Part shown: in pieces, positions 1 to 12,478 of the stretch
Position numbering within the stretch: position 1 is the first letter of the stretch
Layout of the letters: each line of letters begins with the position of its first letter
Origin: Synaphobranchus kaupii
Lineage: Eukaryota > Chordata > Actinopteri > Anguilliformes > Synaphobranchidae
Assembly (NCBI GenBank): GCA_029718625.1
Contig: CM056387.1
Location: 33,178,105 to 33,242,104, forward strand
DNA length: 64,000 bases
Direction: 5' to 3'
Notes under the pieces: generated by a model
Databases searched by the model: none
The model's input: only the letters and a program-made list of their open reading frames with translations
Told to the model about the DNA's origin: nothing
Position numbers and translations under genes: made by a program

Positions 1-773
1 AATTTATTTTATTTATTTATGTATTTATTTATTTTACCAAGGAAGACAGCTGTTGAATGCTTCATTGATCAGCAAACACACACTTGGACGTTGCAGGATA
101 GCTTGCTGCATGGGTGAATGTGTAGGACAGTCTACAGTAGGAATGCAGCTATCGGTGGTTCAAGCGCTCATCAGGTCTTCACATGACCCGAGTGAGGCGC
201 ACATCTAAATATAACGTTTTGTTAAAATGGTCATCGCGTCTATATGCTCTACTGTGTAACGTCAGCAGTTTATTGCAGGTGTTAGATGGCTGTGCTGTAG
301 GTTTTTGATAAAGGAGATGCAGTGTCTGTACGCGTTCCTTAATGATTTGCATAACGTGTGCCAGTAATACTGTCGCTGTAAGACTCACTTGGTTGCAGAG
401 TAAAGCGTCTGTTATGTAAAATGTTTGCCCTCTCCAGGTGCTTGGGAAACAAGGACATCTGCAAACAAGTGTAGCCCTAATCAATAATGCATGCTGATGT
501 TCTCAGAGAGTTCACTGGGTTCAGTTTTATTGGTATTGCTCTGACGGTGCACATGTTCAGGGCTCAGATAGTCCTCCCTTGCTTTCTAGTTCACCTCAGG
601 GATGGTAAAATACGGATAGGAATGGCATGCTGTCACTTTGCATAGAAACCGGAGAGGCGCTCCGCCAATCGGGCTGCGTTTATTCACCTGTTTGGCTCAC
701 TCATGCTCCTTCACTCATCTGCATGTTCAGCTCACTGTTACTCAGTTACGGTGTTGGAATGTCATACTATGCA

Positions 774-778
<5 letters not shown>
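1..778. other. Non-coding, no recognised feature
   Basis: An AT-rich opening (an ATTT-type run at 1-36) followed by unique sequence. Reading frames here are short, lack any recognisable domain and have no convincing splice context. No gene, RNA or repeat family was recognised. Confidence 0.5.
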
Positions 779-807
<29 letters not shown>

Positions 808-818
808 GTGTTCCGTGC

Positions 819-899
<81 letters not shown>
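779..899. repeat. (GT)n microsatellite, interrupted
   Basis: Two GT tracts, about 779-808 and 824-899, separated by a short GGTGTTCCGTGCGTGC interruption. The apparent Cys-Val or Thr-His open frames over it are artefacts of the dinucleotide repeat. Confidence 0.97.
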
Positions 900-900
<1 letters not shown>

Positions 901-1132
901 ACAGAAGTAAAGGTTCAGTGTAGGTACATTTTTGTTCTTTAAGGAACAAATTTCCCAAATGCATGCTGAATGTACAATAATGTTCCATTTGGGTAACAGT
1001 AAGTACCTTTTACAAGCAAAAAAGGTGCAAATGTATTATGTATTGCTGGCTAAGGGTACAGTTTTATGTACCTATAGGGTACCACCCCAGTGACAAGCAT
1101 TTGTACCTCTTTAGGCACTTATTAACCTTTTT

Positions 1133-1134
<2 letters not shown>

Positions 1135-1231
<97 letters not shown>

Positions 1232-1252
1232 AGTGTGTGAGAGAGAGAGAGA
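1135..1252. repeat. (GT)n microsatellite with (GA)n end
   Basis: About 95 bp of nearly pure GT, followed by a short GAGAGAGAGA run. This is the second long GT tract within 400 bp. Confidence 0.97.
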
Positions 1253-1479
1253 TGAATAGTCTTTAATGCTTTAATCTTTTAACCAATTATATATTTGGTA
1301 AAGTGCACTTTGAATAACAAAAAAACTGCTAATAGAATCGTACAGTGTATTTCAACTTGAAAATATATATATTTTAACTGTGAAGAGGAGTAAAGAATAA
1401 GCTGATTATGAGTCCAGCGACACATTAAACTAAAGTCAGACTGGAGGGATATCGTAAATCAACGGCAGAGTTTGGCAGG

Positions 1480-2200
1480 TAGCGAGACAGACAGACAGAC
1501 AGTGAGTGTCTGACGCTCCTCTCCTAAGTAGGTTAAGAGAACAGGGTTAGCATGTGGAACTGCGCAGACTGAGGAAACAACGCCGAGGTCCGCTCTGACA
1601 TTCCTGTCTGACCTGGAATGGCTGAGGTTTTTGGGGTGAAGTAACGGCGTCTTTGAAAACGACCTTTTTTGTTCCGTGTAAGGGGCGGCGGTGGTCAGAA
1701 GCGGGGGTAGGGGGGTCAGGGGTCAGGGGTGGAGGTTTGCGAGGCTACAGCGCTGTTGATGAAACGCCTGGGAAGTGAACGCGGAACACAATGGCCCCCC
1801 TCTGCGCAACTAGCCGAGCGGTAAGAACGACACCGCGGGGGCTAGTTATTAGGCTACCGTCGGTGCCTGCATTGTTTTAGAACGCCGCGGTGGAGCGCAA
1901 AGTGCTGTTCGAGCTCCTCGGAGAAACGGGAAAGCCATGGGTGTGGGGGGTAGCGGTGAGGATGGGTGGAAGATGAGGAGGAGGTGCAGGGAAGAGGAGG
2001 TGGAGGAGATTACAGAAAGATCCGTGGGCTTTTTGTGTGTGTGTGTGTGTGAGTGTGAGTGATGATGGTGATGATGATGAAACGCGTTGCAAGCGGAAAC
2101 TCTGCATTCAGGGTAGGCGCTGACTGAATCGGCCCGCTCTTCCGCAGTAAAGCCGAACGGTTGCTCACAGGACACACCAGACCACAAGAAAAGAGCGATT
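1480..2200. promoter_or_regulatory. CpG- and G-rich patch, possible promoter
   Basis: A (GACA)n run at about 1487-1502 is followed by G-rich, CpG-containing sequence. The stretch at about 1680-1910 includes CGCGGGGG and CGCCGCGG. A donor-like 'GAGCGgtaaga' occurs at about 1816-1826. It could be a distant promoter or untranslated first exon, possibly of mafg, but nothing in the sequence links them. Only base composition and one donor-like site support this. Confidence 0.2.
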
Positions 2201-2204
2201 TGTC

Positions 2205-2412
2205 CAAGGTGTGAAATTAACACCCACCACCAGCCAAATGCTGGTAAAAGTTTGATTGTGGCTGGTAAGATTTTCTACTCTAGCAGCCACTTTGGTAGGG
2301 TATGTTGTGTTGTAAAAGGTAACGTGGCTGGTAAAATGTTAAAAACACCCGGTGATTTTTAGAACCCACAGGCCACTCTGGCCAGTGGGTGTGAAGGTTA
2401 ATTTCATACGCT
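2205..2412 (+). repeat. Dispersed repeat, copy 1 of an inverted pair
   Basis: It begins near 'GTGAAATTAACACCCACC', contains repeated 'GGCTGGTAA' and 'ACTCTGGCCAGTGGGTG' blocks, and ends near 'GTTAATTTCATA'. The same sequence occurs in reverse complement at 20064-20287, with shared blocks such as the GCCAGC/GCTGGC stretches and the CACTGGCCAGA core. The start and end of each copy are near-inverse, as in a short non-autonomous element. Family unknown. Confidence 0.7.
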
Positions 2413-5339
2413 GGGATTAGTCCCTGGTTCCCTCATTCAGCTGCTGTTTATTCTGTTGTTTAAGAGCCACGCACTTTGCTCGCAGTTCCGCAGGCAGGGG
2501 GCGAGCCGTTTCGCTCGGATGCTGGGATCTAGCGCTCTGACCGATACTCCGCAGTGCCGCGTCCCGTCAAGGCGCCCGCCCACGCGCTTACGGCCAGAAG
2601 GGTTCTCGAACGGAACCCGTCCCGGGACCAAAGCGATTCTTGGAAGTCCCTGCAGAAGCACTCACGCCAACATACATGCGTGTCCGTCTAGCCTCGCTGC
2701 ATTGCAGTCAGGGCTGCTTAACTCTAACATCGCTGGTTCGATGTATAGGGTGCCCTGCTGTCCTCCGTAGGTTCTTGTATTTGTTGGAGGTGGCTATGAT
2801 GTCTTGTGTGGCGTTACGGTGGCACATTGTTCAGCATCTATCTGGGGCACATTGTTCAGCATCTATCTATCTGAATTATGATTGTTTGGAAATGTACACT
2901 AAACTTTCACTTTTGATAAGAAATGCACTTAACGGGCTGAAACGTTCTGGATAAATTTTGAGGGAGAAAGGGAGTTAAGTGGTGTTTAGAGCGAGATTTA
3001 GCAGGAAGACGGCACACACAGTACAATGTTCCGTTTTTACGGTTCCTATTCAGTATTGGCATCTCTTGCCGATGTGTGGGCTGAAAGCCCTTGAGCGAAG
3101 AACTTGACCTGAATTCCTCTAGTAAATATCCAATCCAGCTGTATAACTGGGTAATGCATGGACTTTTTTTGTTTGTTGCTATTTTAGTCACCCTGGATAA
3201 GCGTAACTGCTAAGCACAAAAAAATTAACATTTAAAAAGAATCTACAGAAAAAAGAAAAAAATGATAATGAAGACAACTTTCTTATCCTTTCAGGAGTTT
3301 GTCTTGCAGTCTGTCAGTGTAAACTGTAATAACTATTCTATATGTTTCAAAGTTTTAAAGTGATATTGATAAAGTATATTTTTATTGTTTTGTTGGGCAA
3401 ACATGGGCTGAGTGGCCCATTCCTATCTGTTATCGTCTGATGTTTTAATGTTCTGAGATGTGTTTTTGCCAGAGAACATTTGCTGGGGCCAGCCTCTGTA
3501 CTGCTGGAAGTTTCCTGGGGATTAATCCATCAGTAAAGATCAAGTGTCCTGGAAAGTGGTGGAAACATTGATGGATTGAAATGATTATGTGTAGTACTTT
3601 GTTACAGCAGTCGCTTTCCTTTTGGTAGCTACAGTAGCATGACAGCTGGCTAGTTTGTTAAATTCCAGTTATGCTTTCCCATTGCCTGTTTTCACAGCAA
3701 TACCACTATTAAACTGAGCACAGTGACCTGTGAACTGAATCTCTGTGTGCTATTGTCAGTGGGCAGAATGGCGCAGAATTGCAAAGCCTGTTGATGCAGC
3801 TTCACTTGTCGGGCCCGTGACCTCACAGAACTACAAGCCTGACCAGGTCGACCCTGACGAGAGAGAAGCGTGTCAGGGGACGGAAAGATCCTGCAGATAT
3901 GCTTTGCAAATAAACAAAGGGCCAGTGAGACAGTCGGATCCTTATTCGAATGACTTCATGGGGGACTAACCGGAAATAAGGAGAGTTGGAACTCTCGCTG
4001 CTCAGAAACGCAACACCTTTCAGCAAACTGGGTTTGACGTTCAGACGCCTGGGGTCTTCCTTGGGGTCAACAGAAAACCAAAAAGAAAGGCATCGAATAA
4101 CTAGTGACTTCTGAGGAATCATTGTCTTGTATTGTATTGTATTGGTGCCTCTCCAGTCCAATTGGAGGTAATGAGTCATGCTGCGATATTGACTGTGACA
4201 ATTCTGACCTATGGCTAATTCTGGCTAAGACGTGGTTGAGCCAATGAGATTGCAGAAGGCTAAACTCGCACCTCTCCCTCCAGATGCTCGTGAGTGCATC
4301 TGGCGTCGTGTCTGCTACAGTCATAATGCACGCCAGATTGTCGTCGAAATATTTTAACTTTAATGGTTTCGTGTTTTTATACTCCCGAATTAAGAGGTGT
4401 CCAATTTCTTCAACAGGATGATGGAAATCTGGTCAGTTAAAATATCGTACCCTTGTTTTAATTTGTTTTCTAGTTTGGGAGGAATACTGTTAAACTATAA
4501 CTAGCTGGTCATTTGCTGTAATTTTCCCAACATACGCCACAGATAAATAGTTTGTCATCACTCTGGAAGTTGGCATTTTAAACAAACTGTCAGCTAACCT
4601 CTTTTCTTTATTGCGAGAGCTGAATGTTAATAATAAAAAAAATCTCCCCAAGGCTTTGTTAGCAAGCATAAATGACTGTAATCGGCAGTAATGCAGTTTT
4701 TTGTTTTTTTTACGCTCCCTAAAAGCGTTCGCTTGCTCTTGCTCGCTGTTTGTATTCACTACTGGGAAAATGTAGTCTTTTCAATGTTGGCAGTTCACGT
4801 AAACATCCAGTTCTCCGAACTGCGACCGCTCGCTTCCCCACTGATGCTGGAGTAGACAGCCCGGGGCTGCCTGTGTGAGTGTTCTAACTCAAGCCACGTT
4901 ATTGATTATCTTAAGTTGTTTAGCCTATTTCTTTTTTTTAAAATGCATATTTCCGACAGTGTTCTCAGTGACAGTGTCATAACATGCCAGTGTCATACCA
5001 GAGCATCAGTTAATGAGGTAGAGGCCTGCGTTTATTTTTTTCCCAGTGAGGATTCATCACACATTTTATAATGCCCGCTGCAGTTAGTGACTTTTTTAAA
5101 TGTGTGTGTTTATACTGGCAATTGGCTTTGCAGCATTCCAGAGTACTTTTGCTTAATTCATCTTGGGCAAAAGTACAACGGACATCCCTGTACTACCTTG
5201 GACTTGAGGCTACAGTCTTTCTGGTCCCTGATGGAGTTTGGGGAGTGGGGGTTGAGAGTTCTGGTCCTGGTGAAGTCCGAATTGGATTCTGATACAGGCC
5301 GAGAATTCTGTGCCTTTGAAGAAGTGACATGCACCAAGT
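2413..5339. other. Non-coding unique sequence with two repeat tails
   Basis: No coding exon was recognised. A CpG-rich patch lies at about 2490-2640. A 24-bp motif containing GGCACATTGTTCAGCATCTA is repeated directly at about 2820-2870. 'GTCACCCTGGATAAGCGTAA' near 3188-3207 resembles the fish repeat tail usually reading CTGGATAAGAGCGTCTGC. 'GGGCTGAGTGGCCCATTCCT' near 3405-3424 resembles another common fish retroelement 3' tail. The rest is unique AT-rich sequence. Confidence 0.45.
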
Positions 5340-5344
5340 TTGAT

Positions 5345-8300
5345 TATAGAGAAGACGGGGTTGTTTATAAAGTAGAGAGTTTATTATTATAGGGGAGGGG
5401 GGGGTGGTTTATAGAGTAGAGATTATTATAGAGTTGAGATATTATTGGAGAAGAGAGGGGGTTGCTTATTGAGTAGAGATGATTATAGAGGAGAGGAGAG
5501 AGGGTTGCTTATTGAGTAGAGATGATTATAGAGGAGAGGAGAGGGGGATGCTTATTAAGTAGAGATGATTATAGAGGAGAGGAGAGAGGGATGCTTATTG
5601 AGTAGAGATGATTATAGAGGAGAGGAGAGAGGGATGCTTATTGAGTAGAGATGATTATAGAGGAGAGGAGAGGGGGATGCTTATTAAGTAGAGATGATTA
5701 TAGAGGAGAGGGATGCTTATTGAGTAGAGATGATTATAGAGGAGAGGAGAGGGGGATGCTTATTAAGTAGAGATGATTATAGAGGAGAGGAGAGGGGGAT
5801 GCTTATTAAGTAGAGATGATTATAGAGGAGAGGAGAGGGGGATGCTTATTAAGTAGAGATGATTATAGAGGAGAGGAGAGGGGGATGCTTATTAAGTAGA
5901 GATGATTATAGAGGAGAGGGATGCTTATTGAGTAGAGATGATTATAGAGGAGAGGAGAGGGGGATGCTTATTGAGTAGAGATGATTATAGAGGAGAGAGG
6001 ATACTTATTGAGTAGAGATGATTATAGAGGAGAGGAGAGAGGGATGCTTATTGAGTAGAGATGATTATAGAGGAGAGGAGAGAGGGATGCTTATTGAGTA
6101 GAGATGATTATAGAGGAGAAGGATGCTTATTGAGTAGAGATGATTATAGAGGAGAGGAGAGAGGGATGCTTATTGAGTAGAGATGATTATAGAGGAGAGG
6201 AGAGGGGGATGCTTATCGAGTAGAGATGGTTATAGAGGAGAAGGATGCTTATTGAGTAGAGATGATTATAGAGGAGAGGAGAGGGGGATGCTTATTGAGT
6301 AGAGATGATTATAGAGGAGAGGGTTGCTTATTGAGTAGAGATGATTATAGAGGAGAGGGGGATGCTTATTAAGTAGAGATGATTATAGAGGAGAGGAGAG
6401 ATGGATGCTTATTGAGTAGAGATGATTATAGAGGAGAGGGGGATGCTTATTGAGTAGAGATGATTATAGAGGAGAGGAGAGGGGCATGCGTATTGAGTAG
6501 AGATGATTATAGAGGAGAGGAGAGAGGGATGCATATTGAGTAGAGATGATTATAGAGGAGAGGGTTGCTTATTGAGTAGAGATGATTATAGAGGAGAGGA
6601 GAGGGGGATGCTTGTTAAGTAGAGATGATTATAGAGGAGAGGAGAGGGGGATGCTTATTGAGTAGAGATGATTATAGAGGAGAGGAGAGGGGGATGCTTA
6701 TTGAGTAGAGATGATTATAGAGGAGAGGAGAGATGGATGCTTATTGAGTAGAGATGATTATAGAGGAGAGGAGAGGGGGATGCTTATCGAGTAGAGATGA
6801 TTATAGAGGAGAGGAGAGGGGGGTGCTTATTGAGTAGAGATGATTATAGAGGAGAGGAGAGAGGGATGCTTATTGAGTAGAGATGATTATAGAGGAGAGG
6901 AGAGAGGGATGCTTATTGAGTAGAGATGATTATAGAGGAGAAGGATGCTTATTGAGTAGAGATGATTATAGAGGAGAGGAGAGAGGGATGCTTATTGAGT
7001 AGAGATGATTATAGAGGAGAGGAGAGGGGGATGCTTATCGAGTAGAGATGATTATAGAGGAGAAGGATGCTTATTGAGTAGAGATGATTATAGAGGAGAG
7101 GAGAGAGGGATGCTTATTGAGTAGAGATGATTATAGAGGAGAGGAGAGGGGGATGTTTATTGAGTAGAGATGATTATAGAGGAGAGGAAAGAGGGATGCT
7201 TATTGAGTAGAGATGATTATAGAGGAGAGGGGGATGATTATTGAGTAGAGATGATTATAGAGGAGAGGAGAGGGGGATGCTTATTGAGTAGAGATGATTA
7301 TAGAGGAGAGGAGAGGGGGATGCTTATTGAGTAGAGATGATTATAGAGGAGAGGAGAGGAGGATGCGTATTAAGTAGAGATGATTATAGAGGAGAGGAGA
7401 GAGGGATGCTTATTGAGTAGAGATGATTATAGAGGAGAGGGATGCTTATTGAGTAGAGATGATTATAGAGGAGAGGAGAGGGGGATGCTTATTAAGTAGA
7501 GATTATTATAGAGGAGAGGAGAGAGGGATGCTTATTGAGTAGAGATGATTATAGAGGAGAGGGTTGCTTATTGAGTAGAGATGATTATAGAGGAGAGGAG
7601 AGAGGGATGCTTATTGAGTAGAGATGATTATAGAGGAGAGGAGAGAGGGATGCTTATTGAGTAGAGATGATTATAGAGGAGAGGAGAGAGGGATGCTTAT
7701 TGAGTAGAGATGATTATAGAGGAGAGGGATGTTTATTGAGTAGAGATGATTATAGAGGAGAGGAGAGGGGGATGCTTATTAAGTAGAGATGATTATAGAG
7801 GAGAGGAGAGAGGGATGCTTATTAAGTAGAGATGATTATAGAGGAGAGGAGAGAGGGATGCTTATTGAGTAGAGATGATTATAGAGGAGAGGGTTGCTTA
7901 TTGAGTGGAGATGATTATAGAGGAGAGGAGAGGGGGATGCTTATTAAGTAGAGATGATTATAGAGGAGAGGAGAGAGGGATGCTTATTGAGTAGAGATGA
8001 TTATAGAGGAGAGGAGAGAGGGATGCTTATTGAGTAGAGATGATTATAGAGGAGAGGAGAGATGGATGCTTATTGAGTAGAGATGATTATAGAGGAGAGG
8101 AGAGGGGGATGCTTATTGAGTAGAGATGATTATAGAGGAGAGGAGAGGGGGATGCTTATTGAGTAGAGATGATTATAGAGGAGAGGAGAGAGGGATGCTT
8201 ATTGAGTAGAGATGATTATAGAGGAGAGGAGAGATGGATGCTTATTGAATAGAGATGATTATAGAGGAGAGGAGAGGGGGATGCTTATTGAGTAGAGATG

Positions 8301-11300
8301 ATTATAGAGGAGATGAGAGGGGGATGCTTATTGAGTAGAGATGATTATAGAGGAGAGGAGAGGGGGATGCTTATTGAGTAGAGATGATTATAGAGGAGAG
8401 GAGAGGGGGATGCTTATTGAGTAGAGATGATTATAGAGGAGAGGAGAGGGGGATGCTTATTGAGTAGAGATGATTATAGAGGAGAGGGATGCTTATTGAG
8501 TAGAGATGATTATAGAGGAGAGGAGAGGGGGATGCTTATTAAGTAGAGATGATTATAGAGGAGAGGAGAGAGGGATGCTTATTAAGTAGAGATGATTATA
8601 GAGGAGAGGGATGCTTATTGAGTAGAGATGATTATAGAGGAGAGGAGAGAGGGATGCTTATTAAGTAGAGATGATTATAGAGGAGAGGAGAGGGGGATGT
8701 TTATTAAGTAGAGATGATTATAGAGGAGAGGAGAGGGGGATGCTTATTGAGTAGAGATGATTATAGAGGAGAGGAGAGAGGGATGCTTATTGAGTAGAGA
8801 TGATTATAGAGGAGAGGAGAGGGGGATGCTTATTGAGTAGAGATGATTATAGAGGAGAGGAAAGAGGGATGCTTATTGAGTAGAGATGATTATAGAGGAG
8901 AGGAGAGGGGGATGCTTATTGAGTAGAGATGATTATAGAGGAGAGGAGAGGGGGATGCTTATTGAGTAGAGATGATTATAGAGGAGAGGAGAGGGGGATG
9001 CTTATTGAGTAGAGATGATTATAGAGGAGAGGAGAGGGGGATGCGTATTAAGTAGAGATGATTATAGAGGAGAGGAGAGAGGGATGCTATTGAGTAGAGA
9101 TGATTATAGAGGAGAGGGATGCTTATTGAGTAGAGATGATTATAGAGGAGAGGAGAGGGGGATGCTTATTAAGTAGAGATGATTATAGAGGAGAGGAGAG
9201 AGGGATGCTTATTAAGTAGAGATGATTATAGAGGAGAGGAGAGGGGGATGCTTATTGAGTAGAGGTGATTATAGAGGAGAGGGATGCTTATTGAGTAGAG
9301 ATGATTATAGAGGAGAGGGATGCTTATTGAGTAGAGATGATTATAGAGGAGAGGAGAGGGGGATGCTTATTGAGTAGAGATGATTATAGAGGAGAGGAGA
9401 GAGGGTTGCTAATTCAGTAGAGATGATTATAGAGGAGAGGAGAGGGGGATGCTTATTGAGTAGAGATGATTATAGAGGAGAGGAGAGAGGGTTGCTAATT
9501 CAGTAGAGATGATTATAGAGGAGAGGAGAGGGTTGCTTATTGAGTAGAGATGATTATAGAGGAGAGGAGAGAGGGATGCTTATTGAGTAGAGATGATTAT
9601 AGAGGAGAGGAGAGAGGGATGCTTATTGAGTAGAGATGATTATAGAGGAGAGGAGAGAGGGATGCTTATTGAGTAGAGATGATTATAGAGGAGAGGGATG
9701 TTTATTGAGTAGAGATGATTATAGAGGAGAGGAGAGGGGGATGCTTATTAAGTAGAGATGATTATAGAGGAGAGGAGAGAGGGATGCTTATTAAGTAGAG
9801 ATGATTATAGAGGAGAGGAGAGAGGGATGCTTATTGAGTAGAGATGATTATAGAGGAGAGGGTTGCTTATTGAGTGGAGATGATTATAGAGGAGAGGAGA
9901 GGGGGATGCTTATTAAGTAGAGATGATTATAGAGGAGAGGAGAGAGGGATGCTTATTGAGTAGAGATGATTATAGAGGAGAGGAGAGAGGGATGCTTATT
10001 GAGTAGAGATGATTATAGAGGAGAGGAGAGATGGATGCTTATTGAGTAGAGATGATTATAGAGGAGAGGAGAGGGGGATGCTTATTGAGTAGAGATGATT
10101 ATAGAGGAGAGGAGAGGGGGATGCTTATTGAGTAGAGATGATTATAGAGGAGAGGAGAGAGGGATGCTTATTGAGTAGAGATGATTATAGAGGAGAGGAG
10201 AGATGGATGCTTATTGAATAGAGATGATTATAGAGGAGAGGAGAGGGGGATGCTTATTGAGTAGAGATGATTATAGAGGAGATGAGAGGGGGATGCTTAT
10301 TGAGTAGAGATGATTATAGAGGAGAGGAGAGGGGGATGCTTATTGAGTAGAGATGATTATAGAGGAGAGGAGAGGGGGATGCTTATTGAGTAGAGATGAT
10401 TATAGAGGAGAGGAGAGGGGGATGCTTATTGAGTAGAGATGATTATAGAGGAGAGGGATGCTTATTGAGTAGAGATGATTATAGAGGAGAGGAGAGGGGG
10501 ATGCTTATTAAGTAGAGATGATTATAGAGGAGAGGAGAGAGGGATGCTTATTAAGTAGAGATGATTATAGAGGAGAGGGATGCTTATTGAGTAGAGATGA
10601 TTATAGAGGAGAGGAGAGAGGGATGCTTATTAAGTAGAGATGATTATAGAGGAGAGGAGAGGGGGATGTTTATTAAGTAGAGATGATTATAGAGGAGAGG
10701 AGAGGGGGATGCTTATTGAGTAGAGATGATTATAGAGGAGAGGAGAGAGGGATGCTTATTGAGTAGAGATGATTATAGAGGAGAGGAGAGGGGGATGCTT
10801 ATTGAGTAGAGATGATTATAGAGGAGAGGAAAGAGGGATGCTTATTGAGTAGAGATGATTATAGAGGAGAGGAGAGGGGGATGCTTATTGAGTAGAGATG
10901 ATTATAGAGGAGAGGAGAGGGGGATGCTTATTGAGTAGAGATGATTATAGAGGAGAGGAGAGGGGGATGCTTATTGAGTAGAGATGATTATAGAGGAGAG
11001 GAGAGGGGGATGCGTATTAAGTAGAGATGATTATAGAGGAGAGGAGAGAGGGATGCTATTGAGTAGAGATGATTATAGAGGAGAGGGATGCTTATTGAGT
11101 AGAGATGATTATAGAGGAGAGGAGAGGGGGATGCTTATTAAGTAGAGATGATTATAGAGGAGAGGAGAGAGGGATGCTTATTAAGTAGAGATGATTATAG
11201 AGGAGAGGAGAGGGGGATGCTTATTGAGTAGAGGTGATTATAGAGGAGAGGGATGCTTATTGAGTAGAGATGATTATAGAGGAGAGGGATGCTTATTGAG

Positions 11301-12478
11301 TAGAGATGATTATAGAGGAGAGGAGAGGGGGATGCTTATTGAGTAGAGATGATTATAGAGGAGAGGAGAGAGGGTTGCTAATTCAGTAGAGATGATTATA
11401 GAGGAGAGGAGAGGGGGATGCTTATTGAGTAGAGATGATTATAGAGGAGAGGGATGATTATTGAGTAGAGGTGATTATAGAGGAGAGGAGAGGGGGATGC
11501 TTATTGAGTAGAGATGATTATAGAGGAGAGGAGAGGGGGATGCTTATTGAGTAGAGATGATTATAGAGGAGAGGAGAGGGGGATGCTTATCGAGTAGAGA
11601 TGATTATAGAGGAGAGGAGAGGGGGATGCTTATTAAGTAGAGATGATTATAGAGGAGAGGAGAGAGGGATGGTTATTGAGTAGAGATGATTATAGAGGAG
11701 AGGGATGCTTATTAAGTAGAGATGATTATAGAGGAGAGGAGAGGGGGATGCTTATTGAGTAGAGATGATTATAGAGGAGAGGAGAGGGGGATGCTTATTG
11801 AGTAGAGATGATTATAGAGGAGAGGTGAGGGGGTTGCTTATTGAGTAGAGATGATTATAGAGGAGAGGAGAGAGGGATGCTTATTGAGTAGAGATGATTA
11901 TAGAGGAGAGGAGAGGGGGATGCTTATTGAGTAGAGATGATTATAGAGGAGAGGAGAGGGGGATGCTTATTGAGTAGAGATGATTATAGAGGAGATGAGA
12001 GGGGGATGCTTATCGAGTAGAGATGATTATAGAGGAGAGGAGAGGGGGATGCTTATCGAGTAGAGATGATTATAGAGGAGAGGAGAGGGGGATGCTTATC
12101 GAGTAGAGATGATTATAGAGGAGAGGAGAGGGGGATGCTTATCGAGTAGAGATGATTATAGAGGAGAGGAGAGGGGGATGATTATTGAGTAGAGATGATT
12201 ATAGAGGAGAGGAGAGGGGGATGCTTATTGAGTAGAGATGATTATAGAGGAGAGGAGAGAGGGATGCTCATTGAGTAGAGATGATTATAGAGGAGAGGAG
12301 AGGGGGATGCTTATTGAGTAGAGATGATTATAGAGGAGAGGAGAGAGGGATGCTTATTGAGTAGAGATGATTATAGAGGAGAGGAGAGGGGGATGATTAT
12401 CGAGTAGAGATGATTATAGAGGAGAGGAGAGGGGGATGCTTATTGAGTAGAGATGATTATAGAGGAGAGGAGAGGGGG
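5345..12478. repeat. Giant ~43-bp minisatellite (about 7.1 kb)
   Basis: A tandem array of roughly 165-170 units. The main unit is 43 bp: GAGTAGAGATGATTATAGAG, then GAGAGGAGAGGGGG, then ATGCTTATT. A shorter class of about 36 bp lacks one GAGGAGA step of the purine tract. Variants include AAGTAG for GAGTAG, ATCGAG for ATTGAG, TTGCTTATT, and AGAGAGG or AGATGG purine tracts. The left edge (about 5345-5450) holds degenerate, irregular units ('TTTATAGAGTAGAG'), while the interior is far more uniform. The right edge ends abruptly at about 12478. The + strand is strongly purine-rich. A 43-bp unit does not preserve frame and TAG/TGA recur in it, so it is not coding. Confidence 0.98.
7556..11449. repeat. 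Tandem duplication of a 1.9-kb block inside the minisatellite
   Basis: Bases about 7556-9480 and 9525-11449 match at a constant offset of 1969 bp. Rare unit variants recur at exactly that spacing: GAGTGGAG (7903 and 9872), ATTGAATAGAG (8244 and 10213), GGAGATGAGAGG (8309 and 10278), GGAAAGAGGG (8859 and 10828), the one-base-short ATGCTATTG (9084 and 11053), GAGGTGATT (9262 and 11231) and GCTAATTCAG (9408 and 11377). The match breaks on both sides, so this is one large duplication of about 46 units, not general array similarity. Confidence 0.93.

Noticed and set aside
627..1259. Open frames rich in Cys-Val or Thr-His near the start, and similar ones at 34971, 37160 and 42206-42603
   Set aside because: They are translations of GT/CA microsatellites and have no domain or splice support.
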